Assembly (NCBI GenBank): GCA_023459495.1
Contig: JAEWTL010000118.1
Coordinates: forward strand, 124,001 to 188,000
DNA length: 64,000 nucleotides
Origin: Bacillota bacterium
Lineage (GTDB): Bacteria > Bacillota > Clostridia > Christensenellales > SZUA-584
Direction of reading: 5' to 3'
Positions 35,051 to 43,558 of the stretch are shown one piece after another (the first letter of the stretch is position 1; every line of letters begins with the position of its first letter). The position numbers were made by a program, and so were the translations under genes. The notes beneath the pieces were generated by a model. That model searched no databases. It had not been told where the DNA came from and saw nothing but the letters and a program-made list of their open reading frames with translations.

Positions 35051-36232
35051 TCAATCATATAACTTATCTGACAGCCTTTTTAACACTGACTTCCCGTCAT
35101 ATCCCTCATCAAAATAATCGCTCTCAAACACATAATCGAGCAGCGCCAACGCCGTAAAGTAGTTGGGCGTCGAGAGCTGCGGCGCTTCCACACCCGGAAG
35201 CCGCACCTGCCTTTTCAGCAGATTCTGCAGCATTTCCCGTGCCCCGCGCATCATTGCGAGGCCCCCGCCGGATAAGAATATGCGCGTTCGCCGCGCAATG
35301 GTCAGCGGGCTTTGTTCCAGCGCCTGCACGATCAGTGCACACAGGTGCTCCACACGGGCATCAATGATTTCAGCGATCAGCGCGTGGCTGAAGCGCTCCA
35401 TCCTGCCCGATTTCTGCTTGGCATAATCATATTCCTTTGATCCAGTATTTTCAAGACCAAAGCAATACCGTTTTTTGATCTGTTCCGCCGTATCGACGTC
35501 TACATTCATCACCAGCGCCAGATCATTGGCAAGCTGCATACCGCCTGCCGGTATCGTCTTATTATACACAATCGCATCGCCGTATACAACGGTCACGTTG
35601 GTATCGTAATATCCAACATTGAGCAGCACCGCGCTCGCGTCGCGCTCCTCCACCGGGACCAGAAACAGGCTTTCAGCCAGTGTCTCCGGAATGTATCCCT
35701 TCACTCTGACTCCCAGATTCTCCAGAATGTCAGCCGCGTCCTCAATATACTGCCTGCCAGCAAAGATAAACGACACCTTTCCTGACAGCTCTGCCGCAGG
35801 ACTGCCCATGACATCGATGTTAGGCCCCGCGCCGTCCAGCGAAAAGTATACGGGCGTTGCGGATACCATTTCAAAGCGCGGGTCATCGGAGAACAGGTTG
35901 GCATCCCCGATGAGTGCCTCCACGTCCTGCGCTGTGATCTGTCCGGTCTTGACCGATGTATATCCATCCTGACAGACGACGCGAGTGGACGCTCCCGGTA
36001 CGCCGACATAGATGTCTTTGATGCGGCGCTTGGCGCGTTTCTCGGCAAGGTAAATCGCTTTGGCGACGGCTTCCTCTACGCCCGAAGGCTTAACCCATCG
36101 CCCGCCCTTGATGCCTTCGTACCGTGCTATACCACTGCCCAGCACCTCGAAACGACCGATTGACCGGGCCTGTCCGATTACGCATATGATCTTCGAAGTA
36201 CCGAACTCAATGGCGGCCGCGGTATTCTTCAT
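35051..36232 (-). CDS. ftsA: Cell division protein FtsA
   Basis: Actin-fold protein that tethers FtsZ to the membrane. The 393 residues contain the phosphate-1 region IEFGTSKIICVIG, the 1C domain, the VGYYDTNVTVVYGD phosphate-2 strand, the adenosine region FLSGGGLAMM and an amphipathic C-terminal helix (SVLKRLSDKLYD) suited to membrane binding. The 1C part is fairly divergent, as in other Clostridia. The gene is followed closely by ftsZ. A possible promoter lies about 70 bases upstream. Confidence 0.92.
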   Translation of the reverse strand: MKNTAAAIEFGTSKIICVIGQARSIGRFEVLGSGIARYEGIKGGRWVKPSGVEEAVAKAIYLAEKRAKRRIKDIYVGVPGASTRVVCQDGYTSVKTGQITAQDVEALIGDANLFSDDPRFEMVSATPVYFSLDGAGPNIDVMGSPAAELSGKVSFIFAGRQYIEDAADILENLGVRVKGYIPETLAESLFLVPVEERDASAVLLNVGYYDTNVTVVYGDAIVYNKTIPAGGMQLANDLALVMNVDVDTAEQIKKRYCFGLENTGSKEYDYAKQKSGRMERFSHALIAEIIDARVEHLCALIVQALEQSPLTIARRTRIFLSGGGLAMMRGAREMLQNLLKRQVRLPGVEAPQLSTPNYFTALALLDYVFESDYFDEGYDGKSVLKRLSDKLYD

Positions 36233-36296
36233 CGATGGCCAATATCCCCTTAAACAAAAAACTTTATAAACCGAATGGTTACAATATCTCTATATT

Positions 36297-36324
36297 ATTC
36301 TATCAGGTTTGCCCGAAATAACAA
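36297..36324 (-). promoter_or_regulatory. Possible ftsA-ftsZ promoter
   Basis: Minus-strand TTGTTA (36319-36324), 16 bases, TAGAAT (36297-36302), in the 103-base gap between ftsQ and ftsA. Moderate match only. Confidence 0.4.
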
Positions 36325-36335
36325 TACCGCTCCGT

Positions 36336-37046
36336 CTAATTTTCCCTGTAATATGCAGCGGCTCCTGTAGATACGTCGATAATACCGCCGGTTTTACCCT
36401 GCGCCGCAAGTTGTCCTATCGCGTAGCACGCCAGCGATAACTTCGTTGCCATATTGTCCGCGTTGCCCAGCTGAATGCAAAACCCATTTTGCGTCTGCAG
36501 TTTGATCGAGGCCGTATACGTAAGATCGAACGCCGCAATCTCCAGATCATAAGCCCCGAGGGCGTTCAGCAGATCAGAGAACACCTTCCGTTTATACGTA
36601 TCGTTGCCCAGAGGTTGTCCCACTTCGAAGCGGTCCGTCGAAATTCCGGTTACCACGGGTGATACTTCCCCCTGCGGGTTGTTGTCGACGGATAATACCA
36701 CCGCTTCGCTGTCAATCGTCAGCCTCACGCCGGATGTGTCTATGTATGCCGCAGGTGTCCGTTCTTGAATCTCGATCGCGACCGTGTAAGGAAACTCGAT
36801 AGTGACACTCACCGGATCGACAAGCGGGTCGGCTTTCAGCGCGTCCATCACGTCATCCGTATTCACTAAGAAAATGCACTCCCCATACTCAAGACCCGAC
36901 AGCGCTTCCACTTGTTCCTCAGTCAGCGAAGCGCAGCCCGTGACACTGATATTCCGCACCTGGAACAGCATGTATCCCACAAAGAGGACTGCGCAAACCA
37001 ACAAAAGCAAGGAAATAAACGCCGCGATCCTTCTTCCTTTGTTCAA
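36336..37046 (-). CDS. ftsQ: Cell division protein FtsQ/DivIB
   Basis: A 236-residue bitopic membrane protein: short basic cytoplasmic start (NKGRRIAAF), one transmembrane helix (about 8-28), then a POTRA domain opening with FQVRNISVTGCASLTEEQV and a beta domain. It belongs to the divisome subcomplex with FtsL and DivIC. TTG 37046 is chosen because GGGAGG stands six bases upstream and the start sits two bases after the murA stop; the longer frame would run deep into murA. Confidence 0.88.
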   Translation of the reverse strand: MNKGRRIAAFISLLLLVCAVLFVGYMLFQVRNISVTGCASLTEEQVEALSGLEYGECIFLVNTDDVMDALKADPLVDPVSVTIEFPYTVAIEIQERTPAAYIDTSGVRLTIDSEAVVLSVDNNPQGEVSPVVTGISTDRFEVGQPLGNDTYKRKVFSDLLNALGAYDLEIAAFDLTYTASIKLQTQNGFCIQLGNADNMATKLSLACYAIGQLAAQGKTGGIIDVSTGAAAYYREN

Positions 37047-37047
37047 G

Positions 37048-38301
37048 CTATTCCTCCCTTCGGATATCTGCCCCCAGCATGCTGAGTTCGTTCTCGAACG
37101 TTTCATATCCCCGGTCGATAATGCGTGCCTGATCCACAATCGTCGTGCCCTCTGCACACAGCCCCGCAAGCACCAGCGATGCGCCCCCGCGCAGGTCGGT
37201 GGTCTTGACCTCTGCGCCGTGCAGCCTTTCCACGCCCTTGATGACCGCTACGTTGTTTTTGGTCACGATATTCGCGCCCATGCGCAGCAGCTCCGGCACA
37301 TGCTTGAATCGGTTGTCAAAGACGCTCTCAACGATGATGCTCGTGCCCCGGGCAATACTCGCCGCGGTACACATTGGAGCCTGCATATCTGTCGGGAACC
37401 CCGGATACGGCCCCGTCTCGATGAGGTGCATTTCCCGGGGCCGGTCTTTGCAGCTGACCGTCATCGTATCCTCGTATGTTCGGATATCCGCGCCAGCCTC
37501 GCGCAACTTGGCCGTTATCGCGTAAAGGTGCTCCGGCACCACGTTTCTCAACGTGATCTTCCCATGCGTCACCACAGCCGCCACCATGAAAGTACCTGCC
37601 GCGATGCGGTCCGGTATACACGTATACTCAAACCCGTTTAGCTTGGCCTTGCCTTCGACGGTAATATTGCTTGTACCAGCACCCCTCACCTCGCCGCCCA
37701 TGAGGTTGATTACGTTCTGCAATTCGACGATCTCTGGTTCCCGTGCGGCATTTCGAATCACCGTGGAACCAGGTGCCAGTGCGGCAGCCATCATGAGGTT
37801 TTCTGTCGCGCCCACGCTCGGATAATCGAGGTGCACGTCTCCGCCCTTTAAGCGTTTGCCTTCGCACATGATATGCCCGCCTGCTTCGGTAATGTTGACC
37901 CCTAAGCTTTTCAGGCCTCTCAGGTGCAAATCGATAGGCCGCGATCCGATCTCACAGCCGCCCGGATAGGTAAACCTTGCCATCCTGAACCGAGCCAGTA
38001 TCGGTCCCATCATGAATATCGAGGAGCGAATCTCCTTAGCAAGCTTGTCGGGCATTTCCCAGCGTACCGCCCGTCTGGTATCGATCACCAGTTTATCCTT
38101 CTCGTATTCCACATGGGCACCAATGTGTTCGAGAATGGATAGCATATAATAGGCATCCGAAATTGCCGGCCAGTTATGGACCACTACCGGTTCTTCTGTC
38201 AGCAGTGCCGCGGCGAACACGGGCAGCGCCGCGTTCTTTGCGCCCTGAATGCTGATCTCGCCTTCCAGCCGCGCACCACCGTTGATTATCAGCTTCGTCA
38301 T
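37048..38301 (-). CDS. murA: UDP-N-acetylglucosamine 1-carboxyvinyltransferase
   Basis: First committed step of peptidoglycan synthesis: transfers enolpyruvate from PEP to UDP-GlcNAc. The 417 residues have the N-terminal GGARLEGEISIQGAKNAALP with the substrate lysine/asparagine, and the catalytic cysteine in PGGCEIGSRPID (the fosfomycin target). ATG 38301 follows GGGGGAG; an in-frame start eight codons earlier is less likely. It sits between ftsW and ftsQ, the position where murG/murC/murB are usual in many bacteria. Confidence 0.96.
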   Translation of the reverse strand: MTKLIINGGARLEGEISIQGAKNAALPVFAAALLTEEPVVVHNWPAISDAYYMLSILEHIGAHVEYEKDKLVIDTRRAVRWEMPDKLAKEIRSSIFMMGPILARFRMARFTYPGGCEIGSRPIDLHLRGLKSLGVNITEAGGHIMCEGKRLKGGDVHLDYPSVGATENLMMAAALAPGSTVIRNAAREPEIVELQNVINLMGGEVRGAGTSNITVEGKAKLNGFEYTCIPDRIAAGTFMVAAVVTHGKITLRNVVPEHLYAITAKLREAGADIRTYEDTMTVSCKDRPREMHLIETGPYPGFPTDMQAPMCTAASIARGTSIIVESVFDNRFKHVPELLRMGANIVTKNNVAVIKGVERLHGAEVKTTDLRGGASLVLAGLCAEGTTIVDQARIIDRGYETFENELSMLGADIRREE

Positions 38302-38361
38302 GCTGTCTCCCCCGCAACAATTCACATACCTTATCTTATGCAGGGCAGATGAAGGTGTGCG

Positions 38362-39477
38362 CTAAGCCATGTTCCCCTGTTTGGAGATGTTGAGCAGAAC
38401 ACCCATGGATGCCATGAAGACGAGCAGCGAGGTATTCCCCGCGCTGACGAACGGCAGCACCACGCCGGTCGGGGGCACAAATCCCGTGACGACGCCAATG
38501 TTGATGAACACCTGTATTGCAACCAGCGCCGTAAAGCCCGTAGCGAGCATCATGCCGGCGTCATCGGGTGCACGCAGCGCTGAGCGTACCCCGCGCCAGA
38601 TCAGCACGGCGAAGGCTGCCAGAACCGCCAGACCGCCCACATAGCCCAATTCCTCCACGATGATCGCAAATATACAGTCCGATTCGCTGTACGGCAGGTA
38701 CAGAAACTTCTGACGCGAGTTGCCAAGCCCCAACCCGAACATGCCGCCCGAACCGATGGCGTAGAGCGATTGGACGAGCTGATAGCTTTCGTTGGATGAA
38801 TATTTCCAGGGGTCGGTAAACGCAAGGATGCGCCGCATGCGGTATGCCGCATCATCCGAGGCCAACATGGCAATTGTACCGCCGATCAGGCCAACCAGCG
38901 CCATCAAGCCAAAATGCTTCAGATTAGCGCCTCCCACGAGCATCATCACAAAAACCAGCAGGGCCAGCGTAACCACCGCGCTGAAATTCGGCTGAAGGTA
39001 AAGCAGCAAGCCGCAGAGCAGCAGCAAAGCCAGAAACGGCAGCATCCCATAGGTGAACTTGCGCATCTTGGCGCGGTTTCGCGCAATCGTTCCCGCCATG
39101 AAAACGACGATGGCAAACTTTAAAACTTCGACCGGCTGCAGTTCCATGAAGCCCAGGTTGATCCAGCGATGCGAACCGTTGCGTTCGATACCGATGCCCG
39201 GCACAAACACCAGCCCCATTAAGATCAGTGCGCCGATGATGAAAACAAAACGGAATTTGATCAGCCAGTGGTAATCAATAATCATGCAGGCGATCATTGC
39301 GACAAGGCCGATAGCCACGCCCATGATCTGTTTCCAGAAATAGAAGTATCCGTCATAGTTTGTGGAGGAGCTGTTTTCGGCAGAATAGAAGCTCGCGCTG
39401 AATACCATCACAATGCCGAACAGCACGAGTATAACTGTCATGACGAGCAGCGTATAGTCGTACGAATGCTTGGTCAT
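38362..39477 (-). CDS. ftsW: SEDS peptidoglycan polymerase FtsW/SpoVE
   Basis: Integral membrane glycosyltransferase (371 aa, about ten helices) that polymerises lipid II with a class B PBP. Typical SEDS sequences are visible: GSHRWINLGFMELQPVEVLKF in the fourth loop region, the large extracellular loop with SSNESYQLVQSLYAIGSGG, and the C-terminal GVVLPFVSAGNTSLL. ATG 39477 has AGGGGGAAG upstream and lies nine bases after the murD stop. Whether it is the vegetative FtsW or the sporulation SpoVE cannot be told. Confidence 0.94.
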   Translation of the reverse strand: MTKHSYDYTLLVMTVILVLFGIVMVFSASFYSAENSSSTNYDGYFYFWKQIMGVAIGLVAMIACMIIDYHWLIKFRFVFIIGALILMGLVFVPGIGIERNGSHRWINLGFMELQPVEVLKFAIVVFMAGTIARNRAKMRKFTYGMLPFLALLLLCGLLLYLQPNFSAVVTLALLVFVMMLVGGANLKHFGLMALVGLIGGTIAMLASDDAAYRMRRILAFTDPWKYSSNESYQLVQSLYAIGSGGMFGLGLGNSRQKFLYLPYSESDCIFAIIVEELGYVGGLAVLAAFAVLIWRGVRSALRAPDDAGMMLATGFTALVAIQVFINIGVVTGFVPPTGVVLPFVSAGNTSLLVFMASMGVLLNISKQGNMA

Positions 39478-39486
39478 GTCTTCCCC

Positions 39487-40839
39487 CTAAAACGAATTGA
39501 CAAGCTCCTTAAAGACGTGCCCCCGGTGCTCGTAATCCTCGAACATGTCGAAGCTTGCACAGGCCGGTGAAAGCAGCACGTTCCATCCCGGCCGCGCCAT
39601 GTCCCGCGCCATCGTTACCGCTTCGGTAAAGCCGTCTGCCGTCACGACTCCCGTAAAACCCGCCTCAGCTGCATCGCGCAGAATGCGCGGCATGGTCTCA
39701 CCGATGGCAATGACCTTGTCGATCTGCGGGCCGAAGCTCTTGAACAACGAAACAAAGCTGTTGTTCTTCTCAGAGCCGCCGAGGATCAACACCGTCGGTG
39801 CGCTCATCGCCGCCACGGCCTTTTCGGTCGCGTCGGGATTGGTGCCCTTGGAGTCGTTGATATACCGCACCCCGCGGTATTCCCTCACAAACTCAATGCG
39901 GTGCTCCACGCCCGGAAACGTGCGCAGCGTTTCGGCAATCACCATCTCCGGGATGCCGTAGCACCGCGCCAGCGCTGTGGCCGCAAGCGCGTTCTCAAGG
40001 TTGTGTGCGCCGGGAATGCGTACCTCGTCCGCACGGCAGATGACGTGCTTTCCGTCGTCCTCCATGCTGACGATGCTGCCCTCCTCTATAGATACGCCGC
40101 GTGACAGCACAACTTTCCGCGAAAAACCAATTACACGGGATTTTTGTTTGCCCGCCATGCCAGCCGAAATGTCATTGTCCATGTTGAGCACACAGAAATC
40201 GTCAGCGGTCTGGTTTTCGAACACGCGCTCCTTGGCGGCAATGTAGTTTTCCATTGTGCCGTACCGATTCAGGTGGTCCTCAGTGATGTTGAGCACCGCG
40301 CAGGCGTGCGGGCGGAACGTGTCGATAGTTTCAAGCTGCAGCGCAGCCGTCTCAGCGACAATGATATCGCCCAACTTCGTTTTCGTTGCTTCAGCCGCGA
40401 TGGGAACACCAATATTACCTAATACAAAAGTGTGAAATCCCGCGTTGATAAACACCTCGCCGGTGAGCGCAGTGGTCGTCGTCTTGCCGTTTGTGCCGGT
40501 GATTGCGACGAAATCGCCCTGCGAGAAGACATATCCCAGTTCGATCTCTCCAATAACCTTCTTGCCCGCTTTCTGGGCTTCCAGAATGAAAGGCAGATCG
40601 GTCGGCACGCCGGGGCTTAGAACCAGCGCATCCGTTTTAAGCGCTATATCAATCGGATCAATGCCGAAAGCAAATTCAGCGCGGCCCGCAAACTCGTCGA
40701 ACATATCGGCAGGAAACTTGTCCAGCGGCTTTGCGTCATAGAGGACCACGCGCGCGCCTTTCTCCAGCAATAACTGCGCACTGGCAATTCCGCTTTTCGC
40801 CATACCGGCGACCAACACTTTTTTGCCCGTATAATCCAT
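39487..40839 (-). CDS. murD: UDP-N-acetylmuramoyl-L-alanine:D-glutamate ligase
   Basis: Adds D-glutamate to UDP-MurNAc-L-Ala. The 450 residues have the Mur-ligase P-loop GTNGKTTTT (near 115), NITEDHLNRYG, and the C-terminal INDSKGTNPDATEKA. The motif following the P-loop reads ETAALQLE, where most MurD have a VSSFQLE type sequence; the glutamate and QLE are kept. ATG 40839 follows GGAGGCGG. It stands between mraY and ftsW. Confidence 0.95.
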   Translation of the reverse strand: MDYTGKKVLVAGMAKSGIASAQLLLEKGARVVLYDAKPLDKFPADMFDEFAGRAEFAFGIDPIDIALKTDALVLSPGVPTDLPFILEAQKAGKKVIGEIELGYVFSQGDFVAITGTNGKTTTTALTGEVFINAGFHTFVLGNIGVPIAAEATKTKLGDIIVAETAALQLETIDTFRPHACAVLNITEDHLNRYGTMENYIAAKERVFENQTADDFCVLNMDNDISAGMAGKQKSRVIGFSRKVVLSRGVSIEEGSIVSMEDDGKHVICRADEVRIPGAHNLENALAATALARCYGIPEMVIAETLRTFPGVEHRIEFVREYRGVRYINDSKGTNPDATEKAVAAMSAPTVLILGGSEKNNSFVSLFKSFGPQIDKVIAIGETMPRILRDAAEAGFTGVVTADGFTEAVTMARDMARPGWNVLLSPACASFDMFEDYEHRGHVFKELVNSF

Positions 40840-40852
40840 GTCCGCCTCCGTT

Positions 40853-41848
40853 TTAGTGCGGTACGCTCAAAATTGCAATCAGACAGAAGATCGCTGTGAC
40901 CACCATATAGGTCGCCACCACCTTGGTCTCCGGCACACCCTTCAGCTCGAAATGATGATGCAGCGGTGCCATCTTGAATATGCGCTTTTTCCGCAGCTTG
41001 TAGGAACCCACCTGAAGCACCACAGACACCGCTGAAGCAACGAACATGACGCCCGTCACCGCAAGCAGAATCTGCAGCCGCGTGAAAATGCCGATGACCG
41101 ACAAAGCGGCGCCTAAAGCCAGTGAGCCGGTATCGCCCATAAACACCTTGGCAGGATACGCATTGAAGCGCAGGAAAGCGAGGCACGCGCCCATAAGCGA
41201 TGCCGAGAACACCATGATAATGTTGGTATCCGCCTTGGGCAGCGGCAGCGCAGCGCTCTGCGCCTGAAACAGGCCAAACAGTATGATGGTATACGTCAGC
41301 GCGTTGATCAGCGTCACGCCGCCGGCCAGACCATCGAGCCCGTCCGTCAGGTTGACGCCGTTGACCATGGATACGATCACAAACACGGTAAAAGGCACGT
41401 ACCATGCGCCCAGATCCCACTCAAGGCCGCTCCCGAAGGGGATGATGAGTGACGTGCCAACTGTATGCTTTGCGTAGAATGCCAATATCAGTGCAATGCC
41501 GATCTGGCCGATGATCTTCTGGTATGCCTTAAGGCCGAGTGAACGCTTCTTCAGCACGATGATCATGTCATCCATGAGTCCGATCAGTCCAAAGCCGATC
41601 GTCACGCCCAGCACGACGCAGACAAACTGAAAATCGCCGCGTGAGAAAGCCAGGGTCGCCACGATGACGCCCAACCACATAATAAGGCCGCCCATAGTAG
41701 GCGTGCCCGCCTTGGATAAGTGCGTTTTGGGGCCGTCATCCCGAACCTGCTGGCCGGCTTTCAGCCGTTTAAGCAGTGGTATCCCCACATACCCCGCCGC
41801 CAGCGCCACACAAAACGATACGAGAACCGCATAAATGATGTTATCCAT
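40853..41848 (-). CDS. mraY: Phospho-N-acetylmuramoyl-pentapeptide transferase
   Basis: Makes lipid I by moving phospho-MurNAc-pentapeptide to undecaprenyl phosphate. The 331 residues form ten membrane helices with the family signatures: HLSKAGTPTMGG near 45, GLMDDMIIV, NLTDGLDGLAGG near 160, FMGDTGSLALG near 215 and the C-terminal MAPLHHHFE. All catalytic aspartates and the HHH motif are present. It follows murE by 23 bases; murF, which usually lies between these two, is missing. Confidence 0.97.
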   Translation of the reverse strand: MDNIIYAVLVSFCVALAAGYVGIPLLKRLKAGQQVRDDGPKTHLSKAGTPTMGGLIMWLGVIVATLAFSRGDFQFVCVVLGVTIGFGLIGLMDDMIIVLKKRSLGLKAYQKIIGQIGIALILAFYAKHTVGTSLIIPFGSGLEWDLGAWYVPFTVFVIVSMVNGVNLTDGLDGLAGGVTLINALTYTIILFGLFQAQSAALPLPKADTNIIMVFSASLMGACLAFLRFNAYPAKVFMGDTGSLALGAALSVIGIFTRLQILLAVTGVMFVASAVSVVLQVGSYKLRKKRIFKMAPLHHHFELKGVPETKVVATYMVVTAIFCLIAILSVPH

Positions 41849-41871
41849 GTCTGCTTTATCTCCTGTACGGC

Positions 41872-43326
41872 TTAATTTCCGCTGACCTTGAATCCCTCGC
41901 TGAGCAGTTCCTTCACTACGATCTTCTCGTCAAACGGATGCTTTACCCCGTTAATCTCCTGATACGTCTCATGCCCTTTACCCGCGAGCACGATCACGTC
42001 GCCCGGCTGTGCGTTGTCAATCGCGTATCGAATCGCTTCACGCCGGTTTTCGATGCATACGTAGGGGCACTGCGTACGTCTCATGCCCTCCTCCACCGCG
42101 CGGATGATATCCATCGGGTCTTCCGTACGCGGGTTGTCAGAGGTGATGATCGCGAAGGTGGACAGCCGCCCCGCGATTTCGCCCATGATGGGCCGCTTGC
42201 CCCGGTCGCGGTCGCCCCCGCAGCCGAACACCGGTATAATGCGCCCACGCGCAAATGTAACGGCGGTTTTCAGCGTGTTTTCCAGACTGTCGGGCGTATG
42301 CGCGTAGTCCAAAATGATGGTATACGGGCGCTCGCCCGTATCGAGCACCTCAAACCGCCCTGCCACACTGGGCATGGCTTCAAGGCCGGTTTTGATCGTC
42401 TCAAGCTTTACGTCCAGCAGCAGACACGCCGTAGCCGCCGCAAGCGAATTGTACACGCTGAATATGCCGGGGATACGAATCGCCAGCGGCAGCATCGCTG
42501 TACCGAAGCACAGATCATAAGTCACGCCCCGCGGTGTGATCTCAATGTTCTTCGCCGCGACATCAGCTTTCTCCTTTATACCATATGTACGCCAGCCGAT
42601 TTCGATGCCATCCATCATATAATCTGCCGCATCGTCGTCCGCATTAACCGCGCCGTTTCGAGATGCGAAGAACAGCTTCTTTTTGGCTGCCCGGTAATTC
42701 TCAAAAGTTTCGTGAAAATCAAGGTGGTCCTGCGTGAGGTTGGAAAACACCCCGACCTCAAAGGTGATTCCCGATACGCGCCCCAGTGCCAGTGAGTGGG
42801 ACGAAACCTCCATCACAACCGCTCCGCAGCCCTCGTCTTCCATATGGGCCAGCAGTGCAAAAAGGTCGGGCGATTCCGGCGTCGTGCGCTCGGTAGGCAG
42901 CTCCTGCTGCCCGATCATATTGACGATAGTGCCGATCAGGCCGGTTTTGATACCGGCGTGCTCCAGCACCGATTTAATCATATACGTTGTGGTCGTCTTG
43001 CCGTTCGTACCTGTGATGCCGATCATCTTCAGGCGTTCGTCCGGCCTGCCGTAAAACTCCCGCGCGATCAGCGCCATGGCGATTCGCGAGTCTTCTACTA
43101 TTATTTGCGGCACATCCAGATCTAGCTTGTGCATGACCATCAGCGCCGCCGCACCTGCGGCCACTGCCTGTGGTGCGTAGAGATGTCCGTCGGTTTTAAA
43201 ACCGCTGATGCAGAAAAACAGCGCGCCTTTGCGCACCTTTCTGGAGTCGTATTCCACGGCCGTGATTTCGGCATCGCCGCTTCCAATCAGATGCATGTCC
43301 TCCAGGACCAGCTTAGACAGCTTCAA
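41872..43326 (-). CDS. murE: UDP-MurNAc-L-Ala-D-Glu:meso-diaminopimelate ligase
   Basis: Adds the third stem-peptide residue. The Mur-ligase P-loop GTNGKTTTT (near 108), the TTPES segment, SNLTQDHLDFH and the specificity motif DNPRTEDP (near 405) are visible; DNPR is the signature of meso-diaminopimelate addition rather than lysine. The TTG at 43326 is chosen because AGGGGGG ends six bases upstream; an ATG at 43332 directly touches this SD. It begins a second block of the dcw cluster after a 232-base gap. Confidence 0.95.
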   Translation of the reverse strand: MKLSKLVLEDMHLIGSGDAEITAVEYDSRKVRKGALFFCISGFKTDGHLYAPQAVAAGAAALMVMHKLDLDVPQIIVEDSRIAMALIAREFYGRPDERLKMIGITGTNGKTTTTYMIKSVLEHAGIKTGLIGTIVNMIGQQELPTERTTPESPDLFALLAHMEDEGCGAVVMEVSSHSLALGRVSGITFEVGVFSNLTQDHLDFHETFENYRAAKKKLFFASRNGAVNADDDAADYMMDGIEIGWRTYGIKEKADVAAKNIEITPRGVTYDLCFGTAMLPLAIRIPGIFSVYNSLAAATACLLLDVKLETIKTGLEAMPSVAGRFEVLDTGERPYTIILDYAHTPDSLENTLKTAVTFARGRIIPVFGCGGDRDRGKRPIMGEIAGRLSTFAIITSDNPRTEDPMDIIRAVEEGMRRTQCPYVCIENRREAIRYAIDNAQPGDVIVLAGKGHETYQEINGVKHPFDEKIVVKELLSEGFKVSGN

Positions 43327-43332
43327 TTGCAT

Positions 43333-43558
43333 CCCCCCTGCTGATTCAAATCCTTTGAGATTATACTATTGTTTTGTGATTAATAACATTGGAAGTCTTA
43401 ATCACTTAAGCGAAACAGTATTTACTATATCCGCGCAGGCCAACCGCCTTATTGGCAGTTAGCCTGCTGCTGCATTCATGCGGCAAGTTAAAAACATGGT
43501 TTTTTAACTGCGGACTAGTATAACACACAGTTGCGCGAATGTAACGTAAAATATGCGA
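43333..43558 (-). promoter_or_regulatory. Gap between the PBP gene and murE with probable promoter
   Basis: A perfect TATAAT (43360-43365, minus strand) stands 34 bases before murE, with only a weak -35. Nearer the PBP gene there is a perfect A/T stem AGTTAAAAA/TTTTTAACT (43486-43509) with a six-base loop. Together they suggest a partial break and internal promoter in the dcw cluster. Confidence 0.45.

Noticed and set aside
38326..38361. Possible murG remnant between ftsW and murA
   Set aside because: Only 60 bases separate the two genes; no remnant is visible, so murG is simply not here.
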